From Mytilus edulis (taxonomy: Eukaryota > Mollusca > Bivalvia > Mytilida > Mytilidae), in assembly GCF_963676685.1 (NCBI RefSeq), contig NC_092348.1, positions 19,381,386 to 19,445,385 on the forward strand: a DNA stretch of 64,000 nucleotides. The letters are read 5' to 3'. Within the stretch, counting starts at the first letter, position 1, and every line of letters starts with the position of its first letter. This document shows, one piece after another, positions 13,301-24,796 of this stretch. The notes beneath the pieces were generated by a model, which saw only the letters and a list, made by a program, of their open reading frames with translations, searched no databases and was not told the origin of the DNA. The position numbers and the translations under genes were made by a program.

Positions 13301-16300
13301 TTCTAAAAGATTGAATATGAGAAGTCAGTCATATTTCCCCGCAAACAATAACAAAGTTACCGGTCCTTGCCGGGAGTGTCGCAAAACAATCTTGAGATAT
13401 TCTTCCGCAAGCTTTAACACAAATTTTCGGTACGTGTGCATATATTATTATATCTAACGACAACAAAATTTCATATTATTAATTTGTGTTTAAAAAAAAT
13501 AATTATAGGAGTGAGTATTCATTGAAAAATGAGGTAAAAACATGCGATAAGTAATGTTATTTTGTACTAGATAATGTCCGCGGATCTATAATTCTCAAAT
13601 ATCGGTTGAAAACCCAAAACGAATTTGCATAATGGAAATATAGGCGATAGCAATACATCGGAATGACCTCAAGGTCATCACGATGTAAAAATCACATCTT
13701 GCAATCGTTTAATACGAGTTACCTTGTGACAGTTACAAGGTGTGTTAAAGACTTTAAGCAATAGTATGTCGGATTTCTAAACAATTTGGTGTAGGCTGGC
13801 AAATCCGAGTTTTTCAAGTTTTTAAAAGTAAGCAAGACCTTTATGCAACAACTCCCAATTTAAATGGAAGTAAAATCATGTTTTGTCTTTCAGGTGCAAA
13901 TCGTCTTGTCTGTGGTTATACATTTCAATCTGAATCAGTGCAAAATTTTATTAAAACATCAGAAAGTGAATACAATATCAATTTGTCCCCCAAACCAACA
14001 AATAACCTTTTAATCAACTATGTAATTTATGGGTTTATATGAATAAATGGACTACAAATCTGTTTATGTATATTATAATATTCCGATTCTCAAGTCACAT
14101 TATTTATGGTTTCACCAGCTTTCTGATTTCGACCATCTGAGTGCAGATTCTCATGAATGTGAGTGAATGCAACTTTTTTTGAAATTGCATGGTATATATG
14201 TTTGTATCTTTTGTTATTACAGTCTTTGAAAACAACATCAAGTGCAGATCATATGATAGTCATAACTTGTAATAATACTACGATTAACAACCAACATTTG
14301 AGGAAATCTAATATTTACTTTGTAGAAAATGGATGTAAGTATAAACTTCACTATGAAAGTCATATTCAGGTTTTCAGAATTTCTTGAATTTTTCCTATCA
14401 AATCACTTGCATTTTTATACAAATTCATATGTGTTTCTTTCCAAAGGTTACTAAATTATTACGACTTTACGTTTAATCAAAATATCCGCAAAGTTTTATT
14501 TAACATGGTCTCACGAAATTATATATAGTACTATTCGTGTTAAATGAAAGTTTCACGAAATTATATATAGTACTATTCGTGTAAAATGAATGAAGATATT
14601 TGGATCAAAATGTATATTTTTTTATACCCCACCTACGGTAGAAGAGGAGCATTATGTGTTCTGGTTTGTGGCTCCGTCCGTCTGTTCGTTTGTTCGTCTG
14701 TCCGTCCGTCCCGCTTCAGGTTAAAAGAAATTGTCAAGGTAGTTTTTGATGAAGTTGAAGTCCAATCAACTTGAAACTTAGTACACCTGTTCCCCATGAT
14801 ATGATCTTTCTAATTTTAATTCCAAATTAAAGTTTTGACCCAAATATCACGGTCCAATGAACATGGAAAATGATAATGCGAGTGGGGCATCCGTGTACTA
14901 TGGACGCATTCTTGTTTTAAATGTATTACACATATGGGTGATCAATTACACGGGAAATTACTATTCTCTTACAATATATTTTCTTTAAACATTACATTGA
15001 ATAACGTTTTTTTAAAAAGCGAATTGAATAAATTGTGTATGAGCGAAAATAACCTGTGTTATATTCATTATTCCTACATGCGATAACGGTTTCAAAATGC
15101 ATACAAAAAAGTCATGTGCACTAGTTTTATTAACTAGACATTCGTTTTTTTTTTATGTTTGTCTATTCTATGTCAATTTTATACAGTGTCTTTAAGGATG
15201 CAATTATATTTCAAACCTTATATATTCCGAGATTATTATACTATTTATTCATTTATCATATATGACTGGTATAACCATCCTAATTCACGATATAACTACG
15301 AAAGTGTTCTGTGGTTTATTATAAGCCTGGTACCTTTGATAACTATTTAATGTCGAAATATACATTGTATTGTTTTTTTGTGTATTTCTCTGTCCTTAAT
15401 GTTCTTGTATTTATTTGTACTGTAGTCTGTCATGTTATGTTGTAATTTTAGTGTTATATTTAACAATGCCATAAAAGCGCGAGGTTTGGCTAGTCACAAA
15501 ACCAGGTTCAACCCACAATTTTTCTTAAAATGTCAAATACCAAGTCAGGAACATGGCTATTGTTATCTTTCAGTTCGTTTCTGTGTGTTTTGTATTGTCG
15601 TTTGTTTTTGTTGCACTTCAGTGTTTCGATCTATTGTTTCGTTGTTTTCCTCTTTATATATATAGTTGATGTGTTTCCCTCGGTTTTAGTTTGTAATCCA
15701 GATTTGTTTTCCGTCTCAATCGATTTATGACTTTCGAACAGCGGTATACTACTGTTGTCTTTATTTATGTTGTCAGGTCCAGAAAGGTCAAACAAACCAT
15801 ACACTTCCTTACACGAGTTGACACATTTCATTCACGATTACGAACAAGGACCAGTATACGTAAGTAATTTATATTCGCAATTCATCATTTTTACCTCTGA
15901 CACTAATAAAAGCACAGTTTTACAAAACACGGGAGTCCCGCATACTATCAATGTGTGCCAGTCATCGCTTTACCACCCAATTTGGCTGTGAAGAAGTTTT
16001 TAAAAATATTATATTGTAGCTAATTACACTTTTAAAAAAAAGCATTGCATTTTGTTTATGATTTTCTTCGCATCGCGATAACCTTGTCATGCAGATTAGA
16101 TTCACTTGCGCCGTGAGTCACGGATGTTGTGGAATATTGGGAAATATAAGACCAAACGGTTATTGGTCGGCCAATCGAAATGTCGTAGATACTATTTTAA
16201 AGTACTTTAATACTTTCGCGATGTGATATACGAATAATGGTTGATGTTCCTATGAAAATGAAATAGCTAAAATCATTATGAAAAAAAAGAGAAATGACGA

Positions 16301-19300
16301 GGCAACACATTAAATTCCAAGAAACCCCTCTTTTAATGCATACCGGAGTCAATGCTTAGTTTTTTTTATATATATATAATTGTATTAGAAAAATTGTAGG
16401 AGTATGTCATTCAAGTACTGGTACTTTGATACACCCTTTGGTTATTTGTTAAAAACTTTATACTCTTGGCTTTGTAAATTTATTACTCGCAAATCATTCA
16501 AGTTGGATAAAGCCTATAGGCTAAGAGAATCTCGAAATAACCAACTAACTTTAAAAAATCATAAGGAATTTATATGATTATACTTGTTAAAAATTATATA
16601 TAGTACACTTAAAAAGATTCTTCTCTGAAGCAATGAGGCAAATTTAGAACAAACTTGAATCATCACAAGTGTGTTTATATTCAATGCTTTATCCAATTTC
16701 CACTCAGATTGCCTCCGGGCGAAAAGATGGTTCCGCTGTTATGCATAATTTAATGCCAGGAAAGCGATTCAGGCGATACCAATCCTAAAATACTCAGAAA
16801 TAACCATTTAGAAATTCCTGAAGTATTCATTTTTTTTCTCAATCTGATTAAAATTCAGACTTTATTTAACTTGCATGCTCGTACATATATAAGTGTAACG
16901 AAATCAGAGAACTAAATTGTTTGCATGTGAATAGAAAATTGTTTCTGATCATTATCATTTCAGCTTTACCATCAAGACTTTTCCCTAAAAGAAGACAGAA
17001 TTTTTCAAGATTCTTTTATAGTTGATGAATATCTTACTGGAGTTTTGTCGATTCGCGTTTCCTATGACACGAATCCGGCACCTCAGTTAAAACTGAGAGA
17101 TCCAACCGGGAAAATAAGGAATGCTATAGATGTCGATGGCAAATTGAACGTGCTGCATTTCACAGTCGACTCTCCGGAGGTACGAATTTTGTGTCTAAAA
17201 TGATGATTTTACTGTATTAAAATTAGATGATGTGGCTAGATTGCCAATTAGACAACAGTCCACAAAAGTTTTAACGACTTGTATGTAAACATCTTGTTTT
17301 TTTCATGAGTTCAATTTTGTTCAACCAAAACTGTGTCAACTGAAAAGAAGACTTCTTCCTAAAATAATTTTATCCAAGGATGATTATAGAAAAGTCAACT
17401 ATGACCATGATAAAAAATATGTTATTGATAAAAGTGTTCTACATGTATTTTTTGTTTTGAATACTGAATAATGACCCATCCGTGAAAAATATGTAAACTC
17501 ATTCTAGAAAGGCAAGTGGGTGATTACTGTGTCAACAACGCACTTAACTGGACAAAATATTAATATCAACGTGGCTGCATCCTCAAATATTGCAAACATT
17601 CGGCAACCAATCACCCTTTCTGCCAAAGCTGTACAACAAACTTACCAAGATGTGCACAGAATAGCCGTGTTTGCAGATGTTAGACTAGGCCATCACCCTG
17701 TGGTTGGGCTTAAAGTTACAGCCATATCACAATTAGATGGAAGAGTATACAAAACAGACTTATATGATAATGGTTCTGGTATGTCCAAATCGTTATGCAT
17801 ACTTTATTTTTATGTTGTTGTTTAGTATTACTTGTTTCGTTTTTTAGATTGATTACATATAAAAATTCACACTTCCAGACATCTTTCAGGGAATTGTACT
17901 ATTCTCATTATACACGTCTGTGTGTTATCACTCGTATCTGGATGTCTTAAAAAAAGATTATTAACAGCTTACTTTATGCTAATGGCTTTTGCTCTTTACT
18001 GAATTCCGTACGATTGCAAAAAAAAAGATTTTGGAATAGATTTTCCAACAGGAACAGATATTATGACATTGTTTTTATAACAAAGTTTCCATGGGAACAA
18101 ATATATGTTGACAGGTCTCTAGTGGATAGTTGCCTCGTGGCTCCTTATTTCTTTTTGTTTTGTTTGTTTCATTACTTTCCTCGATTGTAAAGTTCTCGGT
18201 GAGGAATAGCCAGTTTCCAATAATAGTCCTTTTATTGAAAAAAACCCACAGAAATTATAACCAGTGAGACAACTATCAACCATAGCAGATCACAAAGTTT
18301 TAATATCAATAATGTTCCAATGTAAGGTAGTTATGCTCATTATTTTTTTTCATTTTCCACAGGGGCAGATATACAGACAGGAGATGGTATTTATTCCAGA
18401 TTCCTACCTTATCACAAGAATGCTAATGGATTGAAAATACAGGTGTCTGATCCCTTCGGAAATGGCCACATTCTGAATAATTCGCTTGTGCACAATGAAG
18501 ATGAGATTGGTAATATTTGTACAATTCTTTTGTTATTTCATTCCAAAAAGTATAACAATCTTAGTCCAATTATTATTTACATATGAACAGATGAGACATG
18601 AAGTTTAACACCAAAACGACACAAAAACGAAAAGACAGTATAATTTTGAAAACTTGAAAACAGTATACAAATAATCATATACAAAACAGCAATATTTTTT
18701 ATCTGTTCTACAAGTATGAATAACATTATAATCTTCATATATAAGTAAGATAATCATTGCATAGGCTAAATTAAAGCATAGTTCAAGATACCCCAAATTC
18801 ATCGATGACAGCATTACATTTGTACCATATTTTGAACACACAAATCCACATGAAAACTAGCAAACGAAACAGATTAGAAACTGGGCGCTCTGGGCCCAGT
18901 TGTTCAAAAGTGTCGTTAGCCTTAAAGATGATTAAGGCTAACGAGTCGTTAAATCTTAACTAAGTCGTTAGCTAACATATGCCTTGAAATGTGTTGTTCA
19001 AATTTTTTTAACGATCATTATTTTTTCCCCGTATACTATGTTTAAATACTTTCATGTTTAATCCTATGCTAGTTATCCGTATTTTTTTATTTTTGCGTTC
19101 AGGACCTTCGGATAATCTGAGCGTGTAAAGAATTAGTCTCGTCCACACTGTTATGAAAACTATTCTAATTTTTTGTTCGATAATCATGTTGCTTATTTAC
19201 ACATATTTACTTTTAGACCTTGAGGAAAGATACGAATCTATAAAAATGCCTTTGAAACACGGTATAAGTCGAGAAACTATGATTTCACCGGACATAAGTA

Positions 19301-20596
19301 TACCAGCTGGCAATATCAACAGAACTAGAATACCTCCAGCAAGAATACACGACTTGAAATCACGTGGTATGAACAATGACAATCTTATTACACTCACCTT
19401 TACAGCTACTGGTAACGATCTTGACCACGGGAGAGGTATGTTTATGTAATACAAACTAGAAAACTATAATGACCCTGCAAATAGGACATAAAATACATAA
19501 ACGACAACCATTGAATTAGAGGCTCATGACTAGGGACTGTTACCAATTTGAGCACCAGTTTGAGAGTACTCGCAGGTAATTAAGAGATAGTTTAAAGTCA
19601 AAAAGCATGTATCCAAGACTAAAATATCAATGAGTACACATCCAATTGATTTATTACAAAGACTTCTTAAATAATAAAGAAAAAGATGATCTTGTGCACT
19701 GCCGAACTACAAGTATTGAAATAATTTTGTTTCAAGCACCACTGAATATGGGATTACTTTTTCGAAATGCCATTGTGAAGCATCAAAATGAACGTTGTCA
19801 TGGCATTCGAAAGGAGTTGAGGATTTTCGTTTTAATTGTTTATTTGCACCACGACATGTAATTTTCAAACATGTTCTCTTGTTTTGTTTACTCTTTTATA
19901 TATCTTTTAATAGCCTTTTATTTTTCATATTGGCCGACCTTGCGAGTGCTGTATAGTGACAATCATCTTTCATATTGGCTGTGCTACTCTTTTTGTGAAT
20001 TTTTTTAAATGCATAATAAGAATTTCAATCCACGTGAAATTCACATGAAATTTTTTACGCGATTTTGAGGTGAATCTTACGTGATATTGTCACGTTAATT
20101 TCATGCGAGATTCATGTGAATTTCATACAAAATTCGTGTGAAATTCACGTGTGAAAATTATGCGTGTGTAAGGAAAGCAAATTATATAAAGAATAAATCA
20201 ACAAATTAGTGTATGGACATTTTTGAGAAAAAACCAGAACTTGATATTGAGTATAATTATGTATCCGCATATACTAACTTTTTTGCATTAAATTAAACAA
20301 ATATTTGATTTTCATTGACAGTGAACCATTACGAAATTCTGTATGCACATACAAGCCAGGAAATATTCAGCAGCAGACAATCATTGGATTCCCTCAAACG
20401 TGTACCACAGTCCGCTGTAATGATTGGCTCTCTAAATTTGCCACGCTCATCAGGACAACAAGAGGTGTTCCGAATCAATGCCACAAGACTGGCGCCAAAC
20501 CAGAACTCATTTGCTTTTGTTATTGTTCCCGTGGATGGAGAAGGTAACAAAGGAGATATGTCCAATCTTGTTACAGCTGGATCTCGAATTCACTGA
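7390..20596 (+). CDS. CLCA family protein (calcium-activated chloride channel regulator-like), complete 12-exon gene
   Basis: Exons: 7390-7545, 8691-8985, 10538-10848, 11287-11517, 11929-12126, 14223-14334, 15777-15859, 16964-17179, 17508-17778, 18363-18509, 19217-19435, 20322-20596. All borders are GT-AG, phases agree throughout, and the CDS is 2514 nt (837 residues). The start at 7390 gives a signal peptide (MYTTIFLFLLLLNCC); an in-frame ATG at 7321 would add 23 residues. Order: N-terminal CLCA domain with zinc-protease fold (residues about 30-320), VWA domain (about 325-460), then beta-rich CLCA domains ending in a fibronectin-III-like region with TATGNDLDHGR near 740. Vertebrate CLCAs are secreted or shed, self-cleaving metalloproteases that regulate TMEM16A. 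Here HExxH reads H156-E-W-G-T160, and the VWA strand IYL is followed by DDDT instead of DxSxS. RTKR just before the VWA resembles a furin site. No C-terminal membrane segment is seen, so the product is probably secreted. The family call is firm; catalytic inactivity is inferred. Confidence 0.92.
8381..8645 (+). repeat. Dispersed repeat, family B
   Basis: It starts near ATAAAATTGAGAAAGGAAAT and contains GTCAAAGCGACAACCACCCG, CCGCACC and TCCTTCAGCTGGCCCCTAAA. Related copies lie at 27609-28195 (split by a MITE) and 34450-34590, with a fragment at about 20775-20825. It ends just before exon 2 of the CLCA gene (8691). Confidence 0.75.
9005..9185 (+). repeat. Dispersed repeat, family C
   Basis: It contains CGCCAGACGCGCGTTTCGTC, then ACAAAAGACTCATCAG and GACGCTC. 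Near-identical sequence occurs at 62485-62735, a diverged copy at 49235-49470 and an inverted copy at 55640-55960. It lies in CLCA intron 2. Confidence 0.75.
9385..9740. repeat. Probable dispersed repeat in CLCA intron 2
   Basis: The block runs from ATATTCCTGACTTGGTACAG to about 9740 and resembles a sequence I associate with many mussel loci. The overlapping short frames on both strands do not look like protein. No second full copy is visible in this window, so the call rests on recall. Confidence 0.4.
12475..12760 (+). repeat. Dispersed repeat, family D (CLCA intron 5)
   Basis: It runs from GGTTTGGCTAGCCACTAAAC through ACCAAGTTAGGAATATGGCA to CAGCGGTAAACTACTGTTG and an ACTTTATTTA end. Related copies lie at 15120-15770, 50027-50105 and 59560-59760. 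All end in the same CTTTAT-type 3' terminus, as 5'-truncated retroelement copies do. Confidence 0.75.
13141..13192. repeat. Short perfect-arm hairpin
   Basis: GTATACCTGGGACTA pairs with TAGTCCCAGAGTATAC across a TA-rich loop. It is followed by about 60 bases of TATA-rich sequence. It lies in CLCA intron 5 and may be a degenerate MITE or a simple palindrome. Confidence 0.5.
14511..14594. repeat. Two-copy 42-bp direct repeat
   Basis: TCACGAAATTATATATAGTA begins at 14511 and again at 14553, and both copies continue with CTATTCGTGT. The two 42-base units are almost identical. It lies in CLCA intron 6. Confidence 0.8.
14620..14915 (+). repeat. Dispersed repeat, family E (TCCGTCCG-type)
   Basis: A TCCGTCCGTCTGTTCG-type simple stretch is followed by CTTCAGGTTAAAAG, GATGAAGTTGAAGTCCAATC, AACTTGAAACTTAGTACAC and finally GACGCATTCTTGTTTT. 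A second copy at 40645-40980 matches along its whole length. It lies in CLCA intron 6. Confidence 0.8.
15120..15770 (+). repeat. Dispersed repeat, family D, reaching a CLCA splice acceptor
   Basis: The clear part runs from about 15475 (AAGCGCGAGGTTTGGCTAG) to about 15770 (AACAGCGGTATACTACTG, then TTGTCTTTATTTAT). The upstream part from about 15120 probably belongs to the same element but cannot be proven here. The repeat ends only a few bases before the AG at 15775-15776 that starts CLCA exon 7, so its pyrimidine-rich end appears to supply the acceptor tract. Confidence 0.7.
18885..19020. repeat. Possible small MITE in CLCA intron 10
   Basis: GGGCCCAGTTGTTCAAAAG is followed by an inverted pair, GTTAGCCTTAA and TTAAGGCTAAC, and by related words (TCGTTAGC, TTAGCTAAC, GTTGTTCAAA). 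The ends suggest a compact fold-back element. No target-site duplication was identified. Confidence 0.4.
20025..20170. repeat. Degenerate short-period repeat of CACGTGAAATTCA
   Basis: The motif CACGTGAAATTCACATGAAA and variants (TCATGCGAGATTCATGTGAA, TTCGTGTGAAATTCACGTG) recur about every 12-25 bases over about 140 bases, with self-complementary cores. It lies in the last CLCA intron, about 150 bases before the terminal exon. Confidence 0.6.
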
Positions 20597-20631
20597 AATA
20601 AATAGAGTCACATCCATTGTTTTGTTCTGTA

Positions 20632-20637
20632 AATAAA
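20632..20637 (+). terminator. Poly(A) signal of the CLCA-like gene
   Basis: AATAAA sits 36 bases after the TGA stop (20594-20596). An overlapping candidate lies directly after the stop (about 20598). The short 3' UTR supports 20594 as the real stop. Confidence 0.65.
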
Positions 20638-21139
20638 ATTGAATTTATATGTATATAGAATTGGGCAATCTTTAATTGTGACGCGATACTTTTAAAACAT
20701 TATAATTTTTGAAGACTTTTCGTCATAACTGATCACCTAATATTGATTGATTAATGTTGGTTGTGAAACATCCAGTGGGGAGTGTGTCAAAGAGACAGCA
20801 ACCCGACCAAAGAGCAGAAAACCTAAATGTAGAGGTCAAAAGAGAACTTTGGCAATAATAAATAAGTTCTGTTTTAAGATATCTGGTACGAACTTCGCGG
20901 ATCTCGTTGATTTAATGAAAGTTTAAATGTGCACAATCAAGGCACATTGAACTGTTACAGTAGACTGATATAAAAAGAAGATACATTCAACTTTAATTGC
21001 TTATAAAAAGTGCAGAGCAAATTGAATATCTGGAAGATAGCAGTATACAAATATTGAATTGCGAATCTAATCAGCTTCTTTATAGAATTTGCCTTCCTTA
21101 TGTTTTAATTTCAGTACCACTTATGAACCATGCACGTCT

Positions 21140-21425
21140 TGTGAGTTTTTACAACCACCGGTCGATACCACTGCTGTTGGACGCTTTTAAGTCCACAGAT
21201 TATCACCAGCCAAAACTCAGCGCTCGTCTGGTGACATGAAATATCACTGATGCGTTCATTTCCCGTAAACCTTAAGCCTGTTATCTTTGATGAGTTTATA
21301 CAACAACTGTTTCGATACCACTGCTAGTGGACGTTAATTCGTATCGGAAGATATCACCAGTCCAAGTGCCAGTCCTCATGTAGATACATGATATATCACT
21401 GATGCTATAATTTCCCGTAAATCGT
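21140..21425 (-). repeat. Tandem fragments of a family C-linked repeat
   Basis: Two related blocks, starting near 21140 and 21290, share a CGATACCACTGC-type core, a TATCACCAG word and an ATATCACTGATGC end. Weaker relatives follow near 21775 and 21905. Similar sequence (GTCGATGCCACAGC, TATCACCAGCTCAG) forms part of the inverted family C copy at 55640-55960, so they probably come from one element. Confidence 0.55.
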
Positions 21426-21444
21426 TACCATGCATTGTATGATA

Positions 21445-21770
21445 TAAAAAAGAAGATGTGGTATGATTGCCAATGAGACAGCTCTCCACAAGAGACCAAA
21501 ATGACACGGAAATTAACAACTATAGGTCACCGTACGGCCTTCAACAATGAGCAAAGCCCATACCGCATAATCAGATATAAAAAGTCCCGAAATGACAAAG
21601 TAAAACAATTCAAAGAAGAAAACTAACGGCCTTATTTATGTACAAAAAATGAATATTGTTTTCTCATTGTTGAAGACCATATACGGTTGCCTATTATTGC
21701 TTACATCCACTTCATTTGAACTTTTTGTGTTATTGGCAATCATTCCACATTTCCTTATCTTTATATATTT
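21445..21770. repeat. Family A repeat, inverted pair
   Basis: A + copy (21445-21640) contains GAAGATGTGGTATGATTGCC, AATTAACAACTATAGGTCAC and CAATGAGCAAAGCCCATACC. A shorter, diverged copy in reverse orientation follows directly (about 21656-21770: CATTGTTGAAGACC, ATTGGCAATCATTCCACAT). The pair could form a hairpin. Confidence 0.7.
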
Positions 21771-22059
21771 TTGATGAGTTCGTACAACCAATGATTCGAT
21801 AAACTGTTTAATTCGTCTCGAGATTATCACTGGCCAAAATTCAAACCTCCTCTGCAATCAAGAAATATCACTGATGATTCATTTCTCGTAAATTATAAGC
21901 CTTGTATCTGATGAATTTATCCAACCACTGGTTGGGTACCACTGTTTGTTATCTCATATATCTGGTGAGCCAGTTGGTTTGATTCGAGTGTCATTTGTGA
22001 GTTGTGTGTAGACGGACGAGACGAACGTCTCAAGTATTAGTACAATATATTGTACGACA

Positions 22060-22080
22060 CCCCCCCCCCCCCCCCCCCAA
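22060..22080. repeat. Poly-C tract
   Basis: A run of about 18 or more C follows ACGACA. Such runs are length-unstable and the exact count may be a sequencing artefact. The surrounding 21900-23060 region shows no convincing gene. Confidence 0.8.
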
Positions 22081-23065
22081 TTATCCAATTCTTGCAGACG
22101 GAATCATACGTTGAATGTCAACCTCTACATGCTCATGTATGAATTTGTAAAAATATTTACATGGCAATAAGTTAACTTTAAAATATGGCCAAATGTTTTG
22201 TCTGGTGGATGTGGGACCACTACGTTTCTTGGTAATGTCTGATTTATCAACGAAAGTATAAGTAAAATATGTTATATAGTGTGCAAGTTTAGTTGTGAAG
22301 CAAGCTCTTCTAAGCTAAGGATACACTTGACTACTAACCTTTCATCAGCCTAAATGTATCGACTAAATGCGTGAACAATCAAACCTACCAAGATTTTTCT
22401 ATATGGTTTATCAGTCAAAGAAGGTGTTTCCTCATCGACTAAACTTATGCTATGGTGAAAACACAGTTTATGATGTCTGCAAGATATCTCGGAGGGAACT
22501 ATATCCGCGCATAACATTTGATCAGCGTGAAAGTTACATATTTAAAAAAATATTCAAATGGAAAACATGTTATACGGCATAGATGTTATTTTGAATCAAA
22601 TTCTATTTCAGTGTTGTTCGAGACCAAAAAGAACTAAAAATGTCAAAAAAACAACATTACACAAATCGTTTAACCAAAGTTGTGTAACACTTTGTCCTTT
22701 AGCTGTTTAAGAAACAGTGGCAGCCAGGGTTTACGGTTAATGGGGTCGTAAACTGCAATTATTCTTAAACGAAAATTAAATAGATTATGCTATATTAAAG
22801 CTCGCACTCAATCCAATAAGGAAAATATAAAAGTATTAATTAGCATTAAACGTCTAAACGAAGTGATGTGTCATAGAACCATGAATAATTAAAAAAAAAA
22901 TTAAGTATCTGCTCACAGTAAAATCTAACTGGTGCTTGGCATACCCGCCACATTCGTCAAAAATAAATTTTATACACGTTATCCCGATGCTTTTGTTTCA
23001 TAGCCTTTATCAAAGATAGATAATAAAACAAATGATACTAGCTTTTTTTCTTTACTCTTATGCAG

Positions 23066-23217
23066 AAAGTGAGCATGAGCATTTCCGCAAAAGAGATTGC
23101 CCTCTACCAAAATCTCCATGTATGGACTGCCCGCCGCCATCCGAAGAACCTAATTTATTATGGACACCTAATCAGATGTACAAAAATGACATAAGACCGT
23201 TAAAAGCTTTATTTCAA
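23066..23217 (+). CDS. Isolated exon-like frame, Cys/Pro-rich (uncertain)
   Basis: A T-rich tract ending TTATGCAG precedes an open frame with biased composition (DCPLPKSPCMDCPPPSEEP, then LLWTPNQMYKNDIRPLKALF). It ends at a possible GT donor (GTCGGT, weak). I recognise no domain, and no partner exon in matching phase was found nearby. It could be an orphan exon, a pseudogene remnant or chance. It lies just upstream of a retrotransposon fragment. Confidence 0.2.
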
Positions 23218-23429
23218 GTCGGTATATATGCAAGACACACACTAAGTATCATATAAGCTCTTAAGCTCTTATGGGCTTTAAAAATCGACAAAAACTAAGA
23301 CGCAACAAATAATTCATGCACATATACACTTAAACATAGGCACTAAGGGCTCATTCAAGTTATATAATGCTTACTTAAAAGCTTAATATTTAATATTTCC
23401 CCAATAAATGGAAAAGTCCATATACCACC

Positions 23430-24780
23430 ATGGCGGATATACAAATCAATGTGAAAGGAGTTGTTCACAAATTATTGAAGAACATAAAACCACATATGGA
23501 AACTGGACCAGATGCTATACCTTCCTGTATAATAAAGACAGCAGCAGACCAATTTGCTCTGATTCTTACAGAACTGTACCAAGCATCCCTCGGCACCGGA
23601 GAAGTCCCTCAAGATTGGAATGATGCAAATGTAGTCCCACTCTTCAAAAAGGATGAAAGATATTATGAATCAAACTACAGACCTGTATCACTTACCTCCA
23701 TTACATGCAAAGTCCTGGAACACATTGTACACAGCAGTGTAATGGACCACTTTGACAAAAACAAAATTCTTACAAACGCACAATATGGATTCGGCAAGAG
23801 ACGATCTTGCGAAGCCCAACTAATCATCACCATTCACGATATCGCATCAAATTTAAAAAGTAACAGCCAAGTAGATATCATCCTTCTAGATTTCGCAAAA
23901 AGCGTTTGATAAAGTGTCACACCATCGCCTTCTGTATACTCTTGAGTATTACGGGGTAAACCAAACAGGTGGATGAGATCCTTCCTACAAAACAGAATAC
24001 AAAGCCTTATCCGAGAAGGAGATGTCTCTGAAGAGGTACCCGGCAGTACTCTCTGGACAGTGGTGTACTTCGTGGCACAGTTCTTGGACCTCTGTTGTTC
24101 CTAGCCTACGTAAACGACAAACCAGAAACAACAACATCACCAGAGAACAAACTATTTGCAGACGACAGCCTCCTCTATAAAACCATAAGCAGCCAAGCAG
24201 AGAGTGACCTACTGCATAAAGACCTAACGTCTTTAGAGAACTTGATAAATAAATGGCAAATAAGCTTCAATGCGAAAAAATGCATTGTAATCAAGAACCG
24301 TCCTGTAATACCAACTAATTACAAACTATAAACACCACTGAAACTAGCAAATACCTAGAAGTAATTACAGTCAGCAATAATCTAACCAGGGACAGACATA
24401 TTGACAATATAGTGGATAAAGACACACTATAGGCTTCACAAGAAGGAACCTAAAATATTGCACTAAAACTTTCAAAGCAGCAGCATATTCAATAAAAGTA
24501 AGGCTCAGTTGTACATGCATGCACGGTATGGGACGCATCAAAACAAACTCAAATAAAGGCAATTGAACAAGTGCAGAAAATAGCAGCCATGCAGATGTGT
24601 AAACTGTTAACAACAATTATACAGACCGCACATCTCGTTGTGTAGGCTAGCAAACATGGTAAAATCATTGAAATGGGAAAGTCTTGAAGACTGCGGGAAA
24701 CAAAAATCGCTTCTACCAAGAAAGGCTACAAACGACGCCTTCGGACAATCATTCTTTCCAAGGACTTGAACCAACTGCCA
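23430..24780 (+). pseudogene. Broken non-LTR retrotransposon, reverse transcriptase region
   Basis: The first open segment (23430-23909) has reverse-transcriptase landmarks of LINE-type elements: a GPDAIPS-like start, VVPLFKKD, NYRPVSLTS and QYGFGKRRSC. The frame breaks near 23895 where a run of A appears one base too long, and several further breaks follow. A second open segment (24095-24331) carries the catalytic box in the form FADDSLLY, then the thumb region LINKWQISFNAKKC. Degenerate C-terminal sequence can be followed to about 24780. No endonuclease domain is present upstream, consistent with 5' truncation. The clade (Jockey/CR1-like versus RTE) cannot be fixed by eye. It is inactive. 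Confidence 0.88.
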
Positions 24781-24796
24781 ACATCAGCGACAGAAA

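Noticed and set aside
22060-22080. Poly-C run as a functional i-motif.
   Set aside because: Homopolymer only, no surrounding conserved context; length may be a sequencing artefact.
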